49,809 nucleotides of DNA, taken from positions 1 through 49,809 of the forward strand of contig DASZYF010000131.1 of assembly GCA_035545535.1 (NCBI GenBank), read 5' to 3'. The translations under genes and the position numbers were made by a program. The number at the start of each line of letters is the position of its first letter. Position 1 is the stretch's first letter. Origin of the DNA: DASZYF01 sp035545535. GTDB taxonomy: Bacteria > Actinomycetota > Actinomycetes > Mycobacteriales > CAJCIY01. The notes below the pieces were generated by a model. The model searched no databases and was not told the DNA's origin. It saw only the letters and a list, made by a program, of their open reading frames with translations. Below are positions 1 through 8,027 of this stretch, in pieces.

Positions 1-936
1 GACGAACGCGCGGGCTTCGCGCACCGGGATCACGGCGTCGCTGCGACCGTGGATCACGAAGAACGGCGGGGCCTGCGGCCCGACGAGCCCGATCGGCGAT
101 GCGGCGGCGAAGACCTCGGGCGCGACCTCCTGCGTCGCCGCGACCACGACCTTCTCGAGGAACGTCATGAAGCCGTGCCGCTCCGGGGTGTCGCGGCTCT
201 CCCAGTCGTAGCGGCCGTACATGCCGACGACCGCGTTCACCGCGGTGGGCTCGTCCTCGAACCCGGGCTGGTAGGCGGCGACGCTCGGCGTGAGCCCGCA
301 GATCGCGGCGAGCTGACCGCCCGCGGACGACCCGCCGATCGTGATGCGGCCCGGGTCGCCGCCGTGCTCGCCCACGTTGCGGTGCACCCACGCGAGCGCG
401 CGCTTCACGTCGTGGATGTGCGCGGGCCAGCGGTTGGCCGGCGCGGTGCGGTAGCCGACGGACACGCACACCCACCCGAGCTCGGCCAGGATGCCCAGCA
501 CCACGTGGCCCTGCAGCGTCGTGGACCCCGTGACCCAGCCGCCGCCGGGGACGTAGACGAACACCGGCGCGGGACGGGCCGGGTCGAGGTCGCGGGACCG
601 CCAGACGTCGAGCACCTGGCCCTTCTCCGGCCCGTACGCGAGACCGTGCTCGACCTTGAACCCATGGCCGTTCGCCCACAGGCGCAGGGCGCGCAGCAGA
701 CCCGGCTCGATGGTGCCGAGGGGCTCCTCGCTCACGTCGGCCAGCGCCTCGGCCAGCACCGTCACCGTCTCGGAGTGGCCGTCGAGGCGGCGGCGGATGC
801 GCTTCGGGTTGAGGAACAGGCGCAGCGCTCCGCGGACGAGCTCCGGCCCGTAGCGCGCGGCGAGGAGCGCCGCGCCGGCGCCGGAGGCGAGCGGCTGGGT
901 CGCCGCGTCGACGACGACATCGCGAGGATCCGCCAT
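1..936 (-). CDS. alpha/beta hydrolase (HSL/acetyl-hydrolase type), C-terminus cut by window edge
   Basis: Seen: reading leftward from the ATG at 934-936, an open frame runs off base 1. It carries an oxyanion-type PGGGW stretch, the nucleophile elbow GGSSAGG with catalytic Ser204, and near the edge HGRSDAVIP, whose Asp is the likely acid of the triad. The catalytic His should lie beyond the window. Family: hormone-sensitive-lipase-like carboxylesterases that hydrolyse short esters or acylglycerols. An N-terminal stretch of about 90 residues precedes the hydrolase core. Context: it starts 5 bp after the acyltransferase stop and is the last visible gene of a TetR-led operon, so it probably works on lipid or ester intermediates. 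The exact substrate is unknown. Confidence 0.85.
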   Translation of the reverse strand, partial: MADPRDVVVDAATQPLASGAGAALLAARYGPELVRGALRLFLNPKRIRRRLDGHSETVTVLAEALADVSEEPLGTIEPGLLRALRLWANGHGFKVEHGLAYGPEKGQVLDVWRSRDLDPARPAPVFVYVPGGGWVTGSTTLQGHVVLGILAELGWVCVSVGYRTAPANRWPAHIHDVKRALAWVHRNVGEHGGDPGRITIGGSSAGGQLAAICGLTPSVAAYQPGFEDEPTAVNAVVGMYGRYDWESRDTPERHGFMTFLEKVVVAATQEVAPEVFAAASPIGLVGPQAPPFFVIHGRSDAVIPVREARAFV

Positions 937-941
937 CGTCG

Positions 942-1730
942 TCAGCCGATCACCGGGAAGCGGCGCTGAGCTGCGAGCACGTCCATCTCGGCCTGCATGA
1001 CGCGGCGCACGTGCTCGTCGACCTCCGTGATGTCGCCCTCGGTGGGGTCGATGGGCGGCAGCACCGACGTCACGATCTTCGACGGCAACGGCAGGTTCGG
1101 CGGCACCGAGATCGACAGCCCGAACGGGAAGCCGAAGGAGAACGGGATGCCGCTGACGCGCACGATCTTGTTCAGGCGCAGCTTCTTGATGACCTGCTCG
1201 CCACGGCCGAGGAACAGCTGCGTCTCGTGGCCGCCGATGGAGACCACCGGCACGATGGGCACGCCCGCCTCGAGCGCGGTGCGGATGTAGCCGGTGCGGC
1301 CGTTGAAGTCGATGACGGTGTTCTTGTAGAAGGGCCGCGAGCCGTCCCACTCCCCGCCGGGGAACACCATCACCACGCCGCCGTCGCGCAGCACCTGCTG
1401 CGCGTTCTCGGGGCTGGCCGGCACCATGCCGATCGAGCGGAAGAGCTTGCCGAGCGGACCGACGAACAGGTACTGGTGCGACAGCAGGTGCATCGGCCGC
1501 TCGAACCCGAAGTGGTCGACAAAGCCAGTGAGGAACACCGGCAGGTCCATCGTCATGAGGCCGCCGCTGTGGTTGCCGACGACGAGCACGCCCCCGTCGG
1601 GGATGTTGGCCATGCCGCGGACCTCGCAGCGGAAGTAGGTCTTCATGAGCGGCCCGGTGATGCGCATGAACTGCGCCACGGCGTTCGGGTCCCGCCCGTG
1701 GTTCGCGTCGAGGTCGCGCTCGCTGCTCAT
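942..1730 (-). CDS. lysophospholipid acyltransferase family protein (PlsC/DGAT-like)
   Basis: Predicted 262-residue acyltransferase. The catalytic motif is NHSGGLMTMD with His54 and Asp62, the wider-spaced form found in MGAT/DGAT-like members rather than the H-x4-D of classical PlsC. FPGGEWDGSR is the second conserved acyl-acceptor block. Family role: transfer of an acyl group from acyl-CoA to a lysolipid or glycerol acceptor at the membrane. Start: the ATG at 1728-1730 follows the SnoaL-like gene by 7 bp. Upstream in-frame codons would overlap that gene and have no homology. The partner genes are the SnoaL-like protein upstream and the esterase downstream, giving a lipid-modification flavour to the operon. 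The acceptor cannot be told from sequence. Confidence 0.85.
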   Translation of the reverse strand: MSSERDLDANHGRDPNAVAQFMRITGPLMKTYFRCEVRGMANIPDGGVLVVGNHSGGLMTMDLPVFLTGFVDHFGFERPMHLLSHQYLFVGPLGKLFRSIGMVPASPENAQQVLRDGGVVMVFPGGEWDGSRPFYKNTVIDFNGRTGYIRTALEAGVPIVPVVSIGGHETQLFLGRGEQVIKKLRLNKIVRVSGIPFSFGFPFGLSISVPPNLPLPSKIVTSVLPPIDPTEGDITEVDEHVRRVMQAEMDVLAAQRRFPVIG

Positions 1731-1737
1731 GGGCGCA

Positions 1738-2130
1738 TCATGCGAGCGTCGCGAGCAACGCGTGGGTGTCTTGCTGGAAGACGCGGATCTCGGTGACCAG
1801 ACCTTGCTCAACAGTGATGAGCTCGATGACGTCCACGGTGGCGGCCTTGCCGGTGCTCTTCGCCGTCCAGGTCTGCGTGGTCACCTGCACCGCGAGCGCG
1901 ACGCCGGCGTCGTGCACCTGCGACGCCGTGATGGCCCGGTCCCAGTGCTCGGCGAACACCTTCGCCATGGCGTCCATGCCGGCGAGGCCTTCGTGCCAGC
2001 CGCCGTGCGGGAGCGACGCCGGCTGCTGCAGACGGATGCCGGGGGCGTAGAGCGCCCGCGCGCTCTCGAGGTCGCCGGCCCGGAAGCGGGCGCCGAGCTC
2101 CTCGACGACCGCCGCAGCGGTCGTCGTCAC
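1738..2130 (-). CDS. SnoaL-like / NTF2-fold protein
   Basis: 130 residues with the layout of the SnoaL/NTF2-like alpha+beta barrel: an N-terminal helix (VVEELGARFRAGDLESARALYAP), a central region with GMDAMAKVFAEHWDRA, then beta strands ending in VTEIRVFQQDTHALLATLA. Family members include polyketide cyclases, steroid isomerase relatives and binding proteins of unknown role, so no reaction is assigned. Start: the GTG at 2128-2130 overlaps the TGA of the TetR gene by 4 bp (GTGA), which implies translational coupling and decides against the longer upstream frame. It is the second gene of the operon. Confidence 0.75.
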   Translation of the reverse strand: MTTTAAAVVEELGARFRAGDLESARALYAPGIRLQQPASLPHGGWHEGLAGMDAMAKVFAEHWDRAITASQVHDAGVALAVQVTTQTWTAKSTGKAATVDVIELITVEQGLVTEIRVFQQDTHALLATLA

Positions 2131-2786
2131 CGCTTGCGGCGGGCCGGCTCGAAGGCCGGGAAGAAGCCCTTGACCGTGCCTTCGCTGACGAGCGTGATGG
2201 CGCGGTCGCGGTTGGTGCTCTTGCCGAGCCGCGCCTCCATCGCGAGCAGCAGCGCGATGCCCATGACCGCGCGCGCGGAGATGTCGGGCGACTCGACCTC
2301 GTAGCCGTAGCGCTTCTCGACCGCGCGCCACGCCTCCGCGAGCCGGTCCATCGCGACCGCGAAGTGCTGGCGGTAGAAGCCCTCGGCCACCTGCGGGTCG
2401 CCGAACAGCACGAGTCCGAGCAGCGGCAGCACCTCCTCGAGCGTGGAGATGAGCTGCTTGTAGAGGCCCTTCATCGTCTGCAGCTGACGCTCGGGCGTGA
2501 GCGCCTCGTCCCGGTCCACGGCCTCGGACGCGGCGACCAGCTCGTCGACCGCCTCGCGCAGCGGCTCGACGACCGCCTCGACGAACAGCTGGTCCTTGCT
2601 CTCGAAGTGCCGGTAGATGACGCCTTCGCTGATGCCGCCGTACTCGGCGATCAGCTTGATGGTCGTGCCGTTCATGTCGCCGGTCTCGGTGAACGCCTTG
2701 CGCGCCGCCTCGAGGATGGAGGTCTTGCGCGCCTCGGCGGTCAGGCGCCGGCGGCGGGGAGGGGCCTCCACGGCCGCCTTAGCCAT
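2127..2786 (-). CDS. TetR/AcrR family transcriptional regulator
   Basis: 219 residues. The N-terminal TetR domain begins with a basic tail (PPRRRRLTAEARKTSILEAAR) and has a helix-turn-helix at about residues 41-61, ending in the hallmark GVIYRHFESKDQLF. The C-terminal ligand domain is all-helical and not diagnostic. Start: ATG at 2784-2786, chosen because the TetR domain begins normally from there. The longer upstream frame runs through the intergenic region. It leads the operon with the SnoaL-like, acyltransferase and esterase genes and diverges from the amidohydrolase gene. Two copies of a 14-bp inverted repeat in the 118-bp gap make autoregulation and control of the divergent gene likely (inference). 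Confidence 0.9.
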   Translation of the reverse strand: MAKAAVEAPPRRRRLTAEARKTSILEAARKAFTETGDMNGTTIKLIAEYGGISEGVIYRHFESKDQLFVEAVVEPLREAVDELVAASEAVDRDEALTPERQLQTMKGLYKQLISTLEEVLPLLGLVLFGDPQVAEGFYRQHFAVAMDRLAEAWRAVEKRYGYEVESPDISARAVMGIALLLAMEARLGKSTNRDRAITLVSEGTVKGFFPAFEPARRKR

Positions 2787-2794
2787 GCGCGTAC

Positions 2795-2808
2795 GAAGTG
2801 AGCGCTCG
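2795..2808. promoter_or_regulatory. candidate TetR operator, site 1
   Basis: GAAGTGAGCGCTCG lies 8 bp upstream of the TetR start codon. It matches the core (GTGAGCGCTC) of the shared pattern TGAGYG-N2-CRCTCA also seen at 2874-2887, 20849-20864, 24735-24748 and 27545-27558. The outer bases are degenerate. The position would block transcription of the TetR operon. Confidence 0.5.
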
Positions 2809-2873
2809 CATGCAGACGAGGGTAGCGAGGGTGCTTGACACCCCGTCAGCGGCGCTCCGACACTCGGAGGAAA

Positions 2874-2887
2874 TGAGGGTTCACTCA
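2874..2887. promoter_or_regulatory. candidate TetR operator, site 2
   Basis: TGAGGGTTCACTCA is a 14-bp inverted repeat with 5 of 6 arm positions matching. It ends 17 bp before the ATG of the amidohydrolase gene. A TTGACA box at 2835-2840 with GACACT at 2859-2864 (18-bp spacer), or alternatively GACACT at 2893-2898 just 6 bp before the ATG, are possible promoter elements. In either case the repeat sits within or just downstream of the promoter, as expected for a repressor site. Confidence 0.5.
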
Positions 2888-2904
2888 CCTGGGACACTGC
2901 TCGC

Positions 2905-4611
2905 ATGCATGACGTCGTGATCCGTGGCGGCTCGGTCGTCGACGGCACCGGGGCCGGACCACGGCCGGCCGACATCGCGATCGACGGCGACCGCATCACC
3001 GCGGTCGGCACCGTCCCCGACGGCGGGGAGCGGACCATCGACGCGAGCGGCCGGCTGGTCACGCCGGGCTTCGTCGACATCCACACGCACCTCGACGCGC
3101 AGCTGTTCTGGGACCCGATCGCCAGCCCGTCGAGCTGGCACGGCGTCACCTCGGTGGTGCTCGGCCACTGCGGCGTGACGTTCGCACCGGTGCGGCCCGG
3201 CGAGGAGACCTACCTCGCGCAGATGATGGAAGCGGTCGAGGACATCCCGGCCGACACGATCATGGAAGGGCTCCCCTGGGGCTGGGAGTCCTACGGCGAC
3301 TACCTGGCGACGCTCGGCCGGAGCCGGCTCGGCGTGAACGTCGGCGGGCTGATCGGTCACTGCGCACTGCGCTACTACGTCATGGGCGACCGGGCGCTCG
3401 ACGAAGCACCGGCGACCGAGGACGACGTCGCCGAGATGGCCCGCATCGTCGAGGAGGCCGTTCACGCCGGCGCGCTCGGCTTCTCCACGTCGCGCACCTA
3501 CCTGCACACCGTCCCCGACGGGCGCCCGGTCCCCGGCACCCACGCGCTGCCCGCGGAGCTCGGCGCGATCGCGGACGCCATGGGCCGCGCGGGGCGCGGC
3601 ACGTTCCAGGTCGTCCCGCGCATCGGGGAGCGCGACGGCAGCACGCGGCAGAGCTCGACGGCGGAGCTCGCGTGGATGGAGGAGGTGAGCGCGCGGTCCG
3701 GCCGGCCGCTCACGTTCTCGATGATGCAGAGCGACCGCCGCCCGGACCTCTGGGCGTGGGTGATGGAGCAGGTCGCCGGCGTGCGCGCGCGGGGCGCCGA
3801 CGTGCGGCCGCAGACGGCGGTGCGCGGCAGCGCGATCGTCTACGCGCTCGCCGGCCGCACGCCCTACGACCACCTCCCCTCGTGGGCTGCGGTGATGGCG
3901 CGGCCGTTCCCCGAGCGGCTCGCGGCGCTGCGCGACGCGGCGACGCGCGCCCGGCTCATCGCAGAGGCCGAGCAGCCCGTCGACCTGTCCGGCCCGCTCG
4001 CGCCGAAGGATCCGGCGAAGCAGTACCTGCTGCCCCCCGGCCCCGCCGCCTACGACGTGAGCGAGGGCAACAGCCTCGCCGCCGCGGCCGCTCGCCGCGG
4101 CCTGTCCGCACCGGCCGCCTACGTCGCCTACCTGCTGGAGACCGACGGCCACGGCCTGCTCTACTACCCGGTGCTCAACCAGGACATGGACGCCGTCGCG
4201 CAGATGATCGTGAACCCCGACGTCGTGGTCGGCGTGGCCGACGCCGGCGCGCACGTCGCCCTGACGATGGACGCGGGCAACTCCACCTACTTCCTCGCGC
4301 ACTGGGTCCGTGACCAGCAGCTGCTCGACGTCGGCCGCGCCGTCTACAAGCTCACGAAGGAGGCGGCCGACCTGTTCGGCATCGAGGGCCGCGGCGTCCT
4401 GGCCGAGGGCGCGTACGCCGACGTGAACGTCATCGACCTCGACAACCTCACGCTGTTCGCGCCCGAGATGGTCGATGACCTGCCGCTCGGCGCGAGCCGC
4501 TTCGTGCAGCGCGCGCAGGGCTACGACTGGACGCTCGTGAACGGCAGCGTGCTCGTGGAGGACGGCCAGGTCACCGGCGAGCGCGCCGGCACGTTGGTGC
4601 AGTCTCGCTGA
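2905..4611 (+). CDS. N-acyl-D-amino-acid deacylase family amidohydrolase
   Basis: 568 residues, cytoplasmic, amidohydrolase superfamily. The N-terminal beta-sandwich (VIRGGSVVDGTG) leads into the metal-binding TFVDIHTHLD-type motif with His60 and His62. Also seen are GHCGV with Cys89, GHCALR, and near the C-terminus DAGAH with Asp446 and His450. The Cys in the second motif and the overall order fit D-aminoacylase/dihydroorotase-like subtype III enzymes that hydrolyse N-acyl or cyclic amides with zinc. The length is somewhat above the usual 480-530. The gene diverges from TetR and is followed after one base by an SDR, so the two are probably co-transcribed. The substrate is not known, and the annotation of this subfamily in actinobacteria is broad. 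Confidence 0.85.
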   Translation: MHDVVIRGGSVVDGTGAGPRPADIAIDGDRITAVGTVPDGGERTIDASGRLVTPGFVDIHTHLDAQLFWDPIASPSSWHGVTSVVLGHCGVTFAPVRPGEETYLAQMMEAVEDIPADTIMEGLPWGWESYGDYLATLGRSRLGVNVGGLIGHCALRYYVMGDRALDEAPATEDDVAEMARIVEEAVHAGALGFSTSRTYLHTVPDGRPVPGTHALPAELGAIADAMGRAGRGTFQVVPRIGERDGSTRQSSTAELAWMEEVSARSGRPLTFSMMQSDRRPDLWAWVMEQVAGVRARGADVRPQTAVRGSAIVYALAGRTPYDHLPSWAAVMARPFPERLAALRDAATRARLIAEAEQPVDLSGPLAPKDPAKQYLLPPGPAAYDVSEGNSLAAAAARRGLSAPAAYVAYLLETDGHGLLYYPVLNQDMDAVAQMIVNPDVVVGVADAGAHVALTMDAGNSTYFLAHWVRDQQLLDVGRAVYKLTKEAADLFGIEGRGVLAEGAYADVNVIDLDNLTLFAPEMVDDLPLGASRFVQRAQGYDWTLVNGSVLVEDGQVTGERAGTLVQSR

Positions 4612-4612
4612 C

Positions 4613-5380
4613 ATGACAGCCGATCCCCTCGCGCGGTTCCGCCTCGACGGCCGTGTCGCGATCGTCACCGGAGCGTCGTCCGGGCTGGGCGTCGGCGTGG
4701 CGGAGTCGCTCGCCGGCGCCGGTGCGAAGGTCGCGGTCGTCGCGCGTCGCAAGGACCGCCTCGAGGAGCTGGCCGGCCGCATCGGCGGCCTGGCCGTCGC
4801 GTGCGACCTGCTCGACGAGCAGCAGACCGACGACGTCGTCGCGCAGGTGGTGGCCGGCCTCGGCGCTCCGGAGATCCTGGTCAACGCCGCGGGCAACCTC
4901 TTCACCGAGACCCGGGCCGAGGACGAGCCGGCCGACGCCGTCACCAACACGTTCCGGCTCAACGTCATCGCGCCGTTCCGCCTGTCGCAGCTGGTGTTCC
5001 CGCACATGAAGGAGCGGCAGCGCGGCGCGATCGTGAACATCTCCTCGATCAGCGGGCAGGTCGGCATCCCCGGCATCCCGCAGGCGTCCTACGCGGCGAC
5101 GAAGGCAGGGCTCAGCGGCCTCGCGGTCGAGCTGGCCGTGCAGTGGGCACGGCACAAGATCCGGGTGAACACGATCGCGCCCGGCTTCTTCCGCAGCGAG
5201 ATCACCGACGTGCTCTACGACAACGAGAAGAGCGCCGAGTGGCTGCGCAGGAACACGCCGTTGCCGGTGCAGGGCAGCGTCGACGACATCGTCGGTGCCG
5301 TGCTGTGGCTCGTCAGTGACGCCGGCAGATACGTGACCGGGCAGACCATCCGCATCGACGGAGGCTGGACCGCGCGCTGA
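4613..5380 (+). CDS. short-chain dehydrogenase/reductase (SDR)
   Basis: 255 residues, classical SDR. It has the nucleotide-binding TGASSGLG motif near residue 19, NAAG, a catalytic Ser in ISSISG, and the YAATK catalytic pair Tyr160/Lys164. ARRKDR after the second strand carries basic residues that favour NADP(H). The C-terminal DGGW is typical. Role: oxidation of a secondary alcohol or reduction of a keto group on an unidentified substrate. It begins one base after the amidohydrolase stop and ends one base short of the convergent modC stop, so there is no room for a separate terminator between them. Confidence 0.9.
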   Translation: MTADPLARFRLDGRVAIVTGASSGLGVGVAESLAGAGAKVAVVARRKDRLEELAGRIGGLAVACDLLDEQQTDDVVAQVVAGLGAPEILVNAAGNLFTETRAEDEPADAVTNTFRLNVIAPFRLSQLVFPHMKERQRGAIVNISSISGQVGIPGIPQASYAATKAGLSGLAVELAVQWARHKIRVNTIAPGFFRSEITDVLYDNEKSAEWLRRNTPLPVQGSVDDIVGAVLWLVSDAGRYVTGQTIRIDGGWTAR

Positions 5381-5381
5381 C

Positions 5382-5969
5382 TCAGCGGGAGCCGAGCCGC
5401 AGCGTCTCGTCCGCGGCGGCGACATCGTCGTCGTCGTGCGTGGCGATGACGACGGATGCGCCCGCGTCGCGCGCCGCTTGGAGCACCGCCTCCCGGAGCG
5501 CGGACGTGCTCGCGACATCGATGGACGAGAACGGCTCGTCGAGCAGGACCAATCGCGGCGTTCGCGCCAGCGCACGGGCGATCGCGACCCGTTGACGCTC
5601 GCCTCCCGACAACGTGCTCACCTTGGCGCGGGCGAGGTGCGCAGCGCCGACCCGCTCGAGCCACTCGTGCGCGTGCGCCCCGCGAGGGAGACCCGCGGTC
5701 ACCGCGTGCGCCGCGGACTGCCACGGCGGCAACCGCAGGTCCTGGAACACCACGCCGAGGCGGCGACGCTCGGGGGGCTCCGCGCTCAGGTCCCTGCCGT
5801 CGACCCACAAGGACGTTCCCGCCTCCAGGCCCGCTAGCCCCCGCAGGAGCGAGGTCTTGCCGCTGCCGTTGGCGCCGATCACGGCGAGCACGTCACCGGC
5901 GCGGACCTCGAGGTGCTGGTCGAGGGAGAAGCCGGGCCGGCTCACCCGCACGTCTGCTCGGACGGTCAT
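5382..5969 (-). CDS. modC: molybdate ABC transporter ATP-binding protein, short form
   Basis: About 195 residues. Walker A GANGSGKTS, signature LSGGERQRVAIARAL, Walker B LVLLDEPFSSID and a switch His in THDDDD are all present, so the ATPase should be active. Usual ModC proteins are about 350 residues with a C-terminal TOBE/Mop domain. That domain is absent here, and the only TOBE domain in the operon belongs to the regulator. Start: ATG at 5967-5969 is preferred over GTG at 5976-5978 because GAGGTGG lies 5-6 bp ahead of it. Last gene of regulator-modA-modB-modC. Confidence 0.85.
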   Translation of the reverse strand: MTVRADVRVSRPGFSLDQHLEVRAGDVLAVIGANGSGKTSLLRGLAGLEAGTSLWVDGRDLSAEPPERRRLGVVFQDLRLPPWQSAAHAVTAGLPRGAHAHEWLERVGAAHLARAKVSTLSGGERQRVAIARALARTPRLVLLDEPFSSIDVASTSALREAVLQAARDAGASVVIATHDDDDVAAADETLRLGSR

Positions 5970-5990
5970 GCCGGCCACCTCACGACGACC

Positions 5991-6767
5991 TCATGACTGC
6001 AGCGCGGGGATCCACCGGTCGCGCAGACCGACGAGCACGAGCAGCGAGACCACGAGGAGCAGCACCGACAGGACCAGCGCGTGGGCGACGTCCTGCTCGA
6101 GCGCGAGGTAGGTCGCCAGCGGCAGCGTCTGGGTCGTGCCCGGCAGGTTGCCCGCGTAGGTGATCGTGGCCCCGAACTCCCCGAGCGCCCGCGCGAAGCA
6201 CAACGCCGAGCCCGCGACGATCGCGCCCCGCGACGCGACCAGGTCGATGCGCAGGAAGCGTGACCAGGGGCCGAGGCCGAGCGTCGCGGCGGCCTCGTTC
6301 AGGCGCCCGTCCTGCGCCCGCAGCGCGGCCTCGACCGTGACCACGAGCAGCGGCAGCGCGACGAACGTCTCCGCGAGCACGACACCGCTCGTGGTGAACG
6401 GACGCGCGAAGGGCAGCACGTCGTGGGCGATGCCGCGACGGCCGAACGTCTGCAGCAGCGCGATGCCCCCGACCACCGGTGGCAGGACGAGCGGTATGAG
6501 GATCACCGCCCGCAGGACGCGGCGCACGGCGGGACGGGCGCGGGCGATGACCCAGGCGAGCGGCACCCCGACGACGAGCGAGATCACGGTGGCCGACGCC
6601 GAGCAGACCAGCGAGATGCGCAGCGCATCGAGGACGGCGTGGTCGGTGATGACATCCGCTGCCCGCGACCACGGCACCCGGACGAGCAGCCCGAGCAGCG
6701 GCAGCAGGAGCAGCAGCCCGCCGATGGCCGCCGCGGCGGCAACGGCAGGAGGGACGCGGGTGCGCAC
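5991..6767 (-). CDS. modB: molybdate ABC transporter permease
   Basis: 258 residues with about six hydrophobic segments. The permease loop EAAATLGLGPWSRFLRIDL is the EAA motif that docks the ATPase. ALGEFGATITYAGNLPGTTQTLPLATY is strongly characteristic of ModB/CysTW-type permeases. The start is GTG at 6765-6767, 12 bp after the modA stop. The stop is followed after 21 bp by the preferred modC start. It forms the membrane channel of the molybdate importer with ModA and ModC. Confidence 0.92.
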   Translation of the reverse strand: MRTRVPPAVAAAAAIGGLLLLLPLLGLLVRVPWSRAADVITDHAVLDALRISLVCSASATVISLVVGVPLAWVIARARPAVRRVLRAVILIPLVLPPVVGGIALLQTFGRRGIAHDVLPFARPFTTSGVVLAETFVALPLLVVTVEAALRAQDGRLNEAAATLGLGPWSRFLRIDLVASRGAIVAGSALCFARALGEFGATITYAGNLPGTTQTLPLATYLALEQDVAHALVLSVLLLVVSLLVLVGLRDRWIPALQS

Positions 6768-6779
6768 GAGCTCGGCGGA

Positions 6780-7541
6780 TCAGCCGGGGGGCAGGAAGCC
6801 GGCGGCTTGCAGCACCTGCTCGCCGTGCGCGCCCGAGAGGTACGCGACCAGCTGCTCGGCCAGGGCGCGGTGCTTGCTCGCCGACAGCGCCGCGATCGGG
6901 TAGCTGGCGACGGCTCCCTCCACGTAGGGCACGGCGACCGAACCGACCTTGTCACCCGCCGCTCGCACGTCGGTGATGTAGACGACGCCCGCGTCCGCCT
7001 CACCCAGCTCGACCTTGGTGAGCACCGACTTCACGTCCTGCTCTTCGGTCGCCGGGTGCGGCGTGAGCCCCGTCGCCGTGAAGAGCGCCTGCGCCGCCGC
7101 GCCGCACGGGACCTCGGCCGCGCAGATCGCGAGCGCGACTCCGGGCTTCGCGATGTCGGGGTAGGTCTGGACCTTCGTGCTGCCCGGGGGCACGGCGACG
7201 GCGAGCCGGTTCCGCGCGAACGTCACGGGAGCACCGTCGAGCAGGCCGGCGTCCTGCACGGTCTTCATCGTCGTGCTGCTCGCCGCGGCGAAGACGTCGG
7301 CCGGGGCGCCGGCGGCGAGCTGTTGCGCGAGACCTGAGCTGCCGCCGAAGGAGAACGTCACCTCCACGCCGGGGTGCGACTGCTCGAAGTCATGGCCGAG
7401 CTGGCTGAAGGTCTCCGTCAGAGACGACGCCGCGAGGACCCGCAGCTCGACGGTCTTCGCCTTCGAGCTCGAGCACGCGGGGACGGTCGCGAGGGCGGTC
7501 GCTGCGAGGACCACGGCCGCCGTCCTTGGAAGGCGGGTCAC
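6780..7541 (-). CDS. modA: molybdate-binding lipoprotein
   Basis: 253 residues. The N-terminus MTRLPRTAAVVLAATALATV-PAC is a lipoprotein signal with the modified Cys followed by SSSKAK. The mature part has the ModA order: LRVLAASSLTETFSQLG, FSFGGSSGLAQQLAAGAPADVFAAA (Ser residues that hold the oxyanion), and AGVVYITDVRAAGDKV. It captures molybdate or tungstate outside the membrane and delivers it to ModB. Start: the GTG at 7539-7541 overlaps the regulator stop by 4 bp (GTGA), so translation is coupled. Confidence 0.92.
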   Translation of the reverse strand: MTRLPRTAAVVLAATALATVPACSSSKAKTVELRVLAASSLTETFSQLGHDFEQSHPGVEVTFSFGGSSGLAQQLAAGAPADVFAAASSTTMKTVQDAGLLDGAPVTFARNRLAVAVPPGSTKVQTYPDIAKPGVALAICAAEVPCGAAAQALFTATGLTPHPATEEQDVKSVLTKVELGEADAGVVYITDVRAAGDKVGSVAVPYVEGAVASYPIAALSASKHRALAEQLVAYLSGAHGEQVLQAAGFLPPG

Positions 7542-7951
7542 GCGCCGTCCGGGATCTCGATGGTGACGTTGGTCGCCTTGACCGATGCCGTCGCGAGCAC
7601 GCCCGGTTCGAGACCGAGCTGGTCCGCCGCTTCGCGCGAGAGCAGCGAGACGATGCGGAAGGGCCCGGCCTGCAGCTCGACCTGCGCCATGACGGTGTCC
7701 CGCGTGACCGCCGTGACCAGGCCGGTGAAGTGGTTGCGCGCGCTCGAGACCGTGCTCGTCGCGGGGCCCGAGCTCTGGCCGAGCTCGACCAGGAGCCGGG
7801 CGAGTGAGGCGCCGTCGACGCCTTGCCGGCCGTTCGCGAGCGTCGCCGTCTCGACCCGGCCGTCGTCGGCCCACCGACGCACCGTGTCGTCGCTGACGCC
7901 GAGCAGGCTCGCCGCCTCGGACATGCGGTACGTCGGCACGTCCAGCATCAT
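7538..7951 (-). CDS. molybdate-responsive regulator: MerR-like HTH plus TOBE (Mop) domain
   Basis: 137 residues. The N-terminus has an excisionase/MerR-type winged helix (YRMSEAASLLGVSDDTVRRWADDGRV). The C-terminus (SARNHFTGLVTAVTRDTVMAQVELQAG to ATASVKATNVTIEI) is a single TOBE/Mop molybdate-binding domain. This architecture is the actinobacterial counterpart of ModE. It leads modABC and faces mobA. Two CCGCA-N2-TGCGG palindromes lie just upstream (7953-7964 and 7982-7999), so it probably senses molybdate and represses both transcription units (inference). Start: tandem ATGs at 7949-7951 and 7946-7948. A longer GTG start at 7988-7990 would run through the operators and is less likely. Confidence 0.85.
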   Translation of the reverse strand: MMLDVPTYRMSEAASLLGVSDDTVRRWADDGRVETATLANGRQGVDGASLARLLVELGQSSGPATSTVSSARNHFTGLVTAVTRDTVMAQVELQAGPFRIVSLLSREAADQLGLEPGVLATASVKATNVTIEIPDGA

Positions 7952-7952
7952 G

Positions 7953-7964
7953 CCGCATCTGCGG
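7953..7964. promoter_or_regulatory. candidate molybdate-regulator operator, proximal
   Basis: CCGCATCTGCGG: 5-bp perfect arms and a 2-bp centre, beginning 2 bp upstream of the first regulator ATG. It has the same CCGCA-N2-TGCGG core as the distal site, with centres 32 bp apart, close to three helical turns. Confidence 0.6.
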
Positions 7965-7981
7965 ATGTTCGTCGGTATCAG

Positions 7982-7999
7982 GCTCCGCACATGCGGAGC
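7982..7999. promoter_or_regulatory. candidate molybdate-regulator operator, distal
   Basis: GCTCCGCACATGCGGAGC: 8-bp perfect arms around a 2-bp centre. It covers the place where the -35 element of the mobA promoter would be, given a -10 at 8016-8021. It shares the CCGCA-N2-TGCGG core with the proximal site. Confidence 0.65.
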
Positions 8000-8015
8000 A
8001 GGTCGCTCGGGTCGC

Positions 8016-8021
8016 TACGGT
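8016..8021 (+). promoter_or_regulatory. -10 element for leaderless mobA
   Basis: TACGGT fits TANNNT and lies 6 bp before the GTG at 8028, the spacing expected if transcription begins at the start codon. No Shine-Dalgarno sequence precedes that GTG. Confidence 0.5.
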
Positions 8022-8027
8022 CGACCG

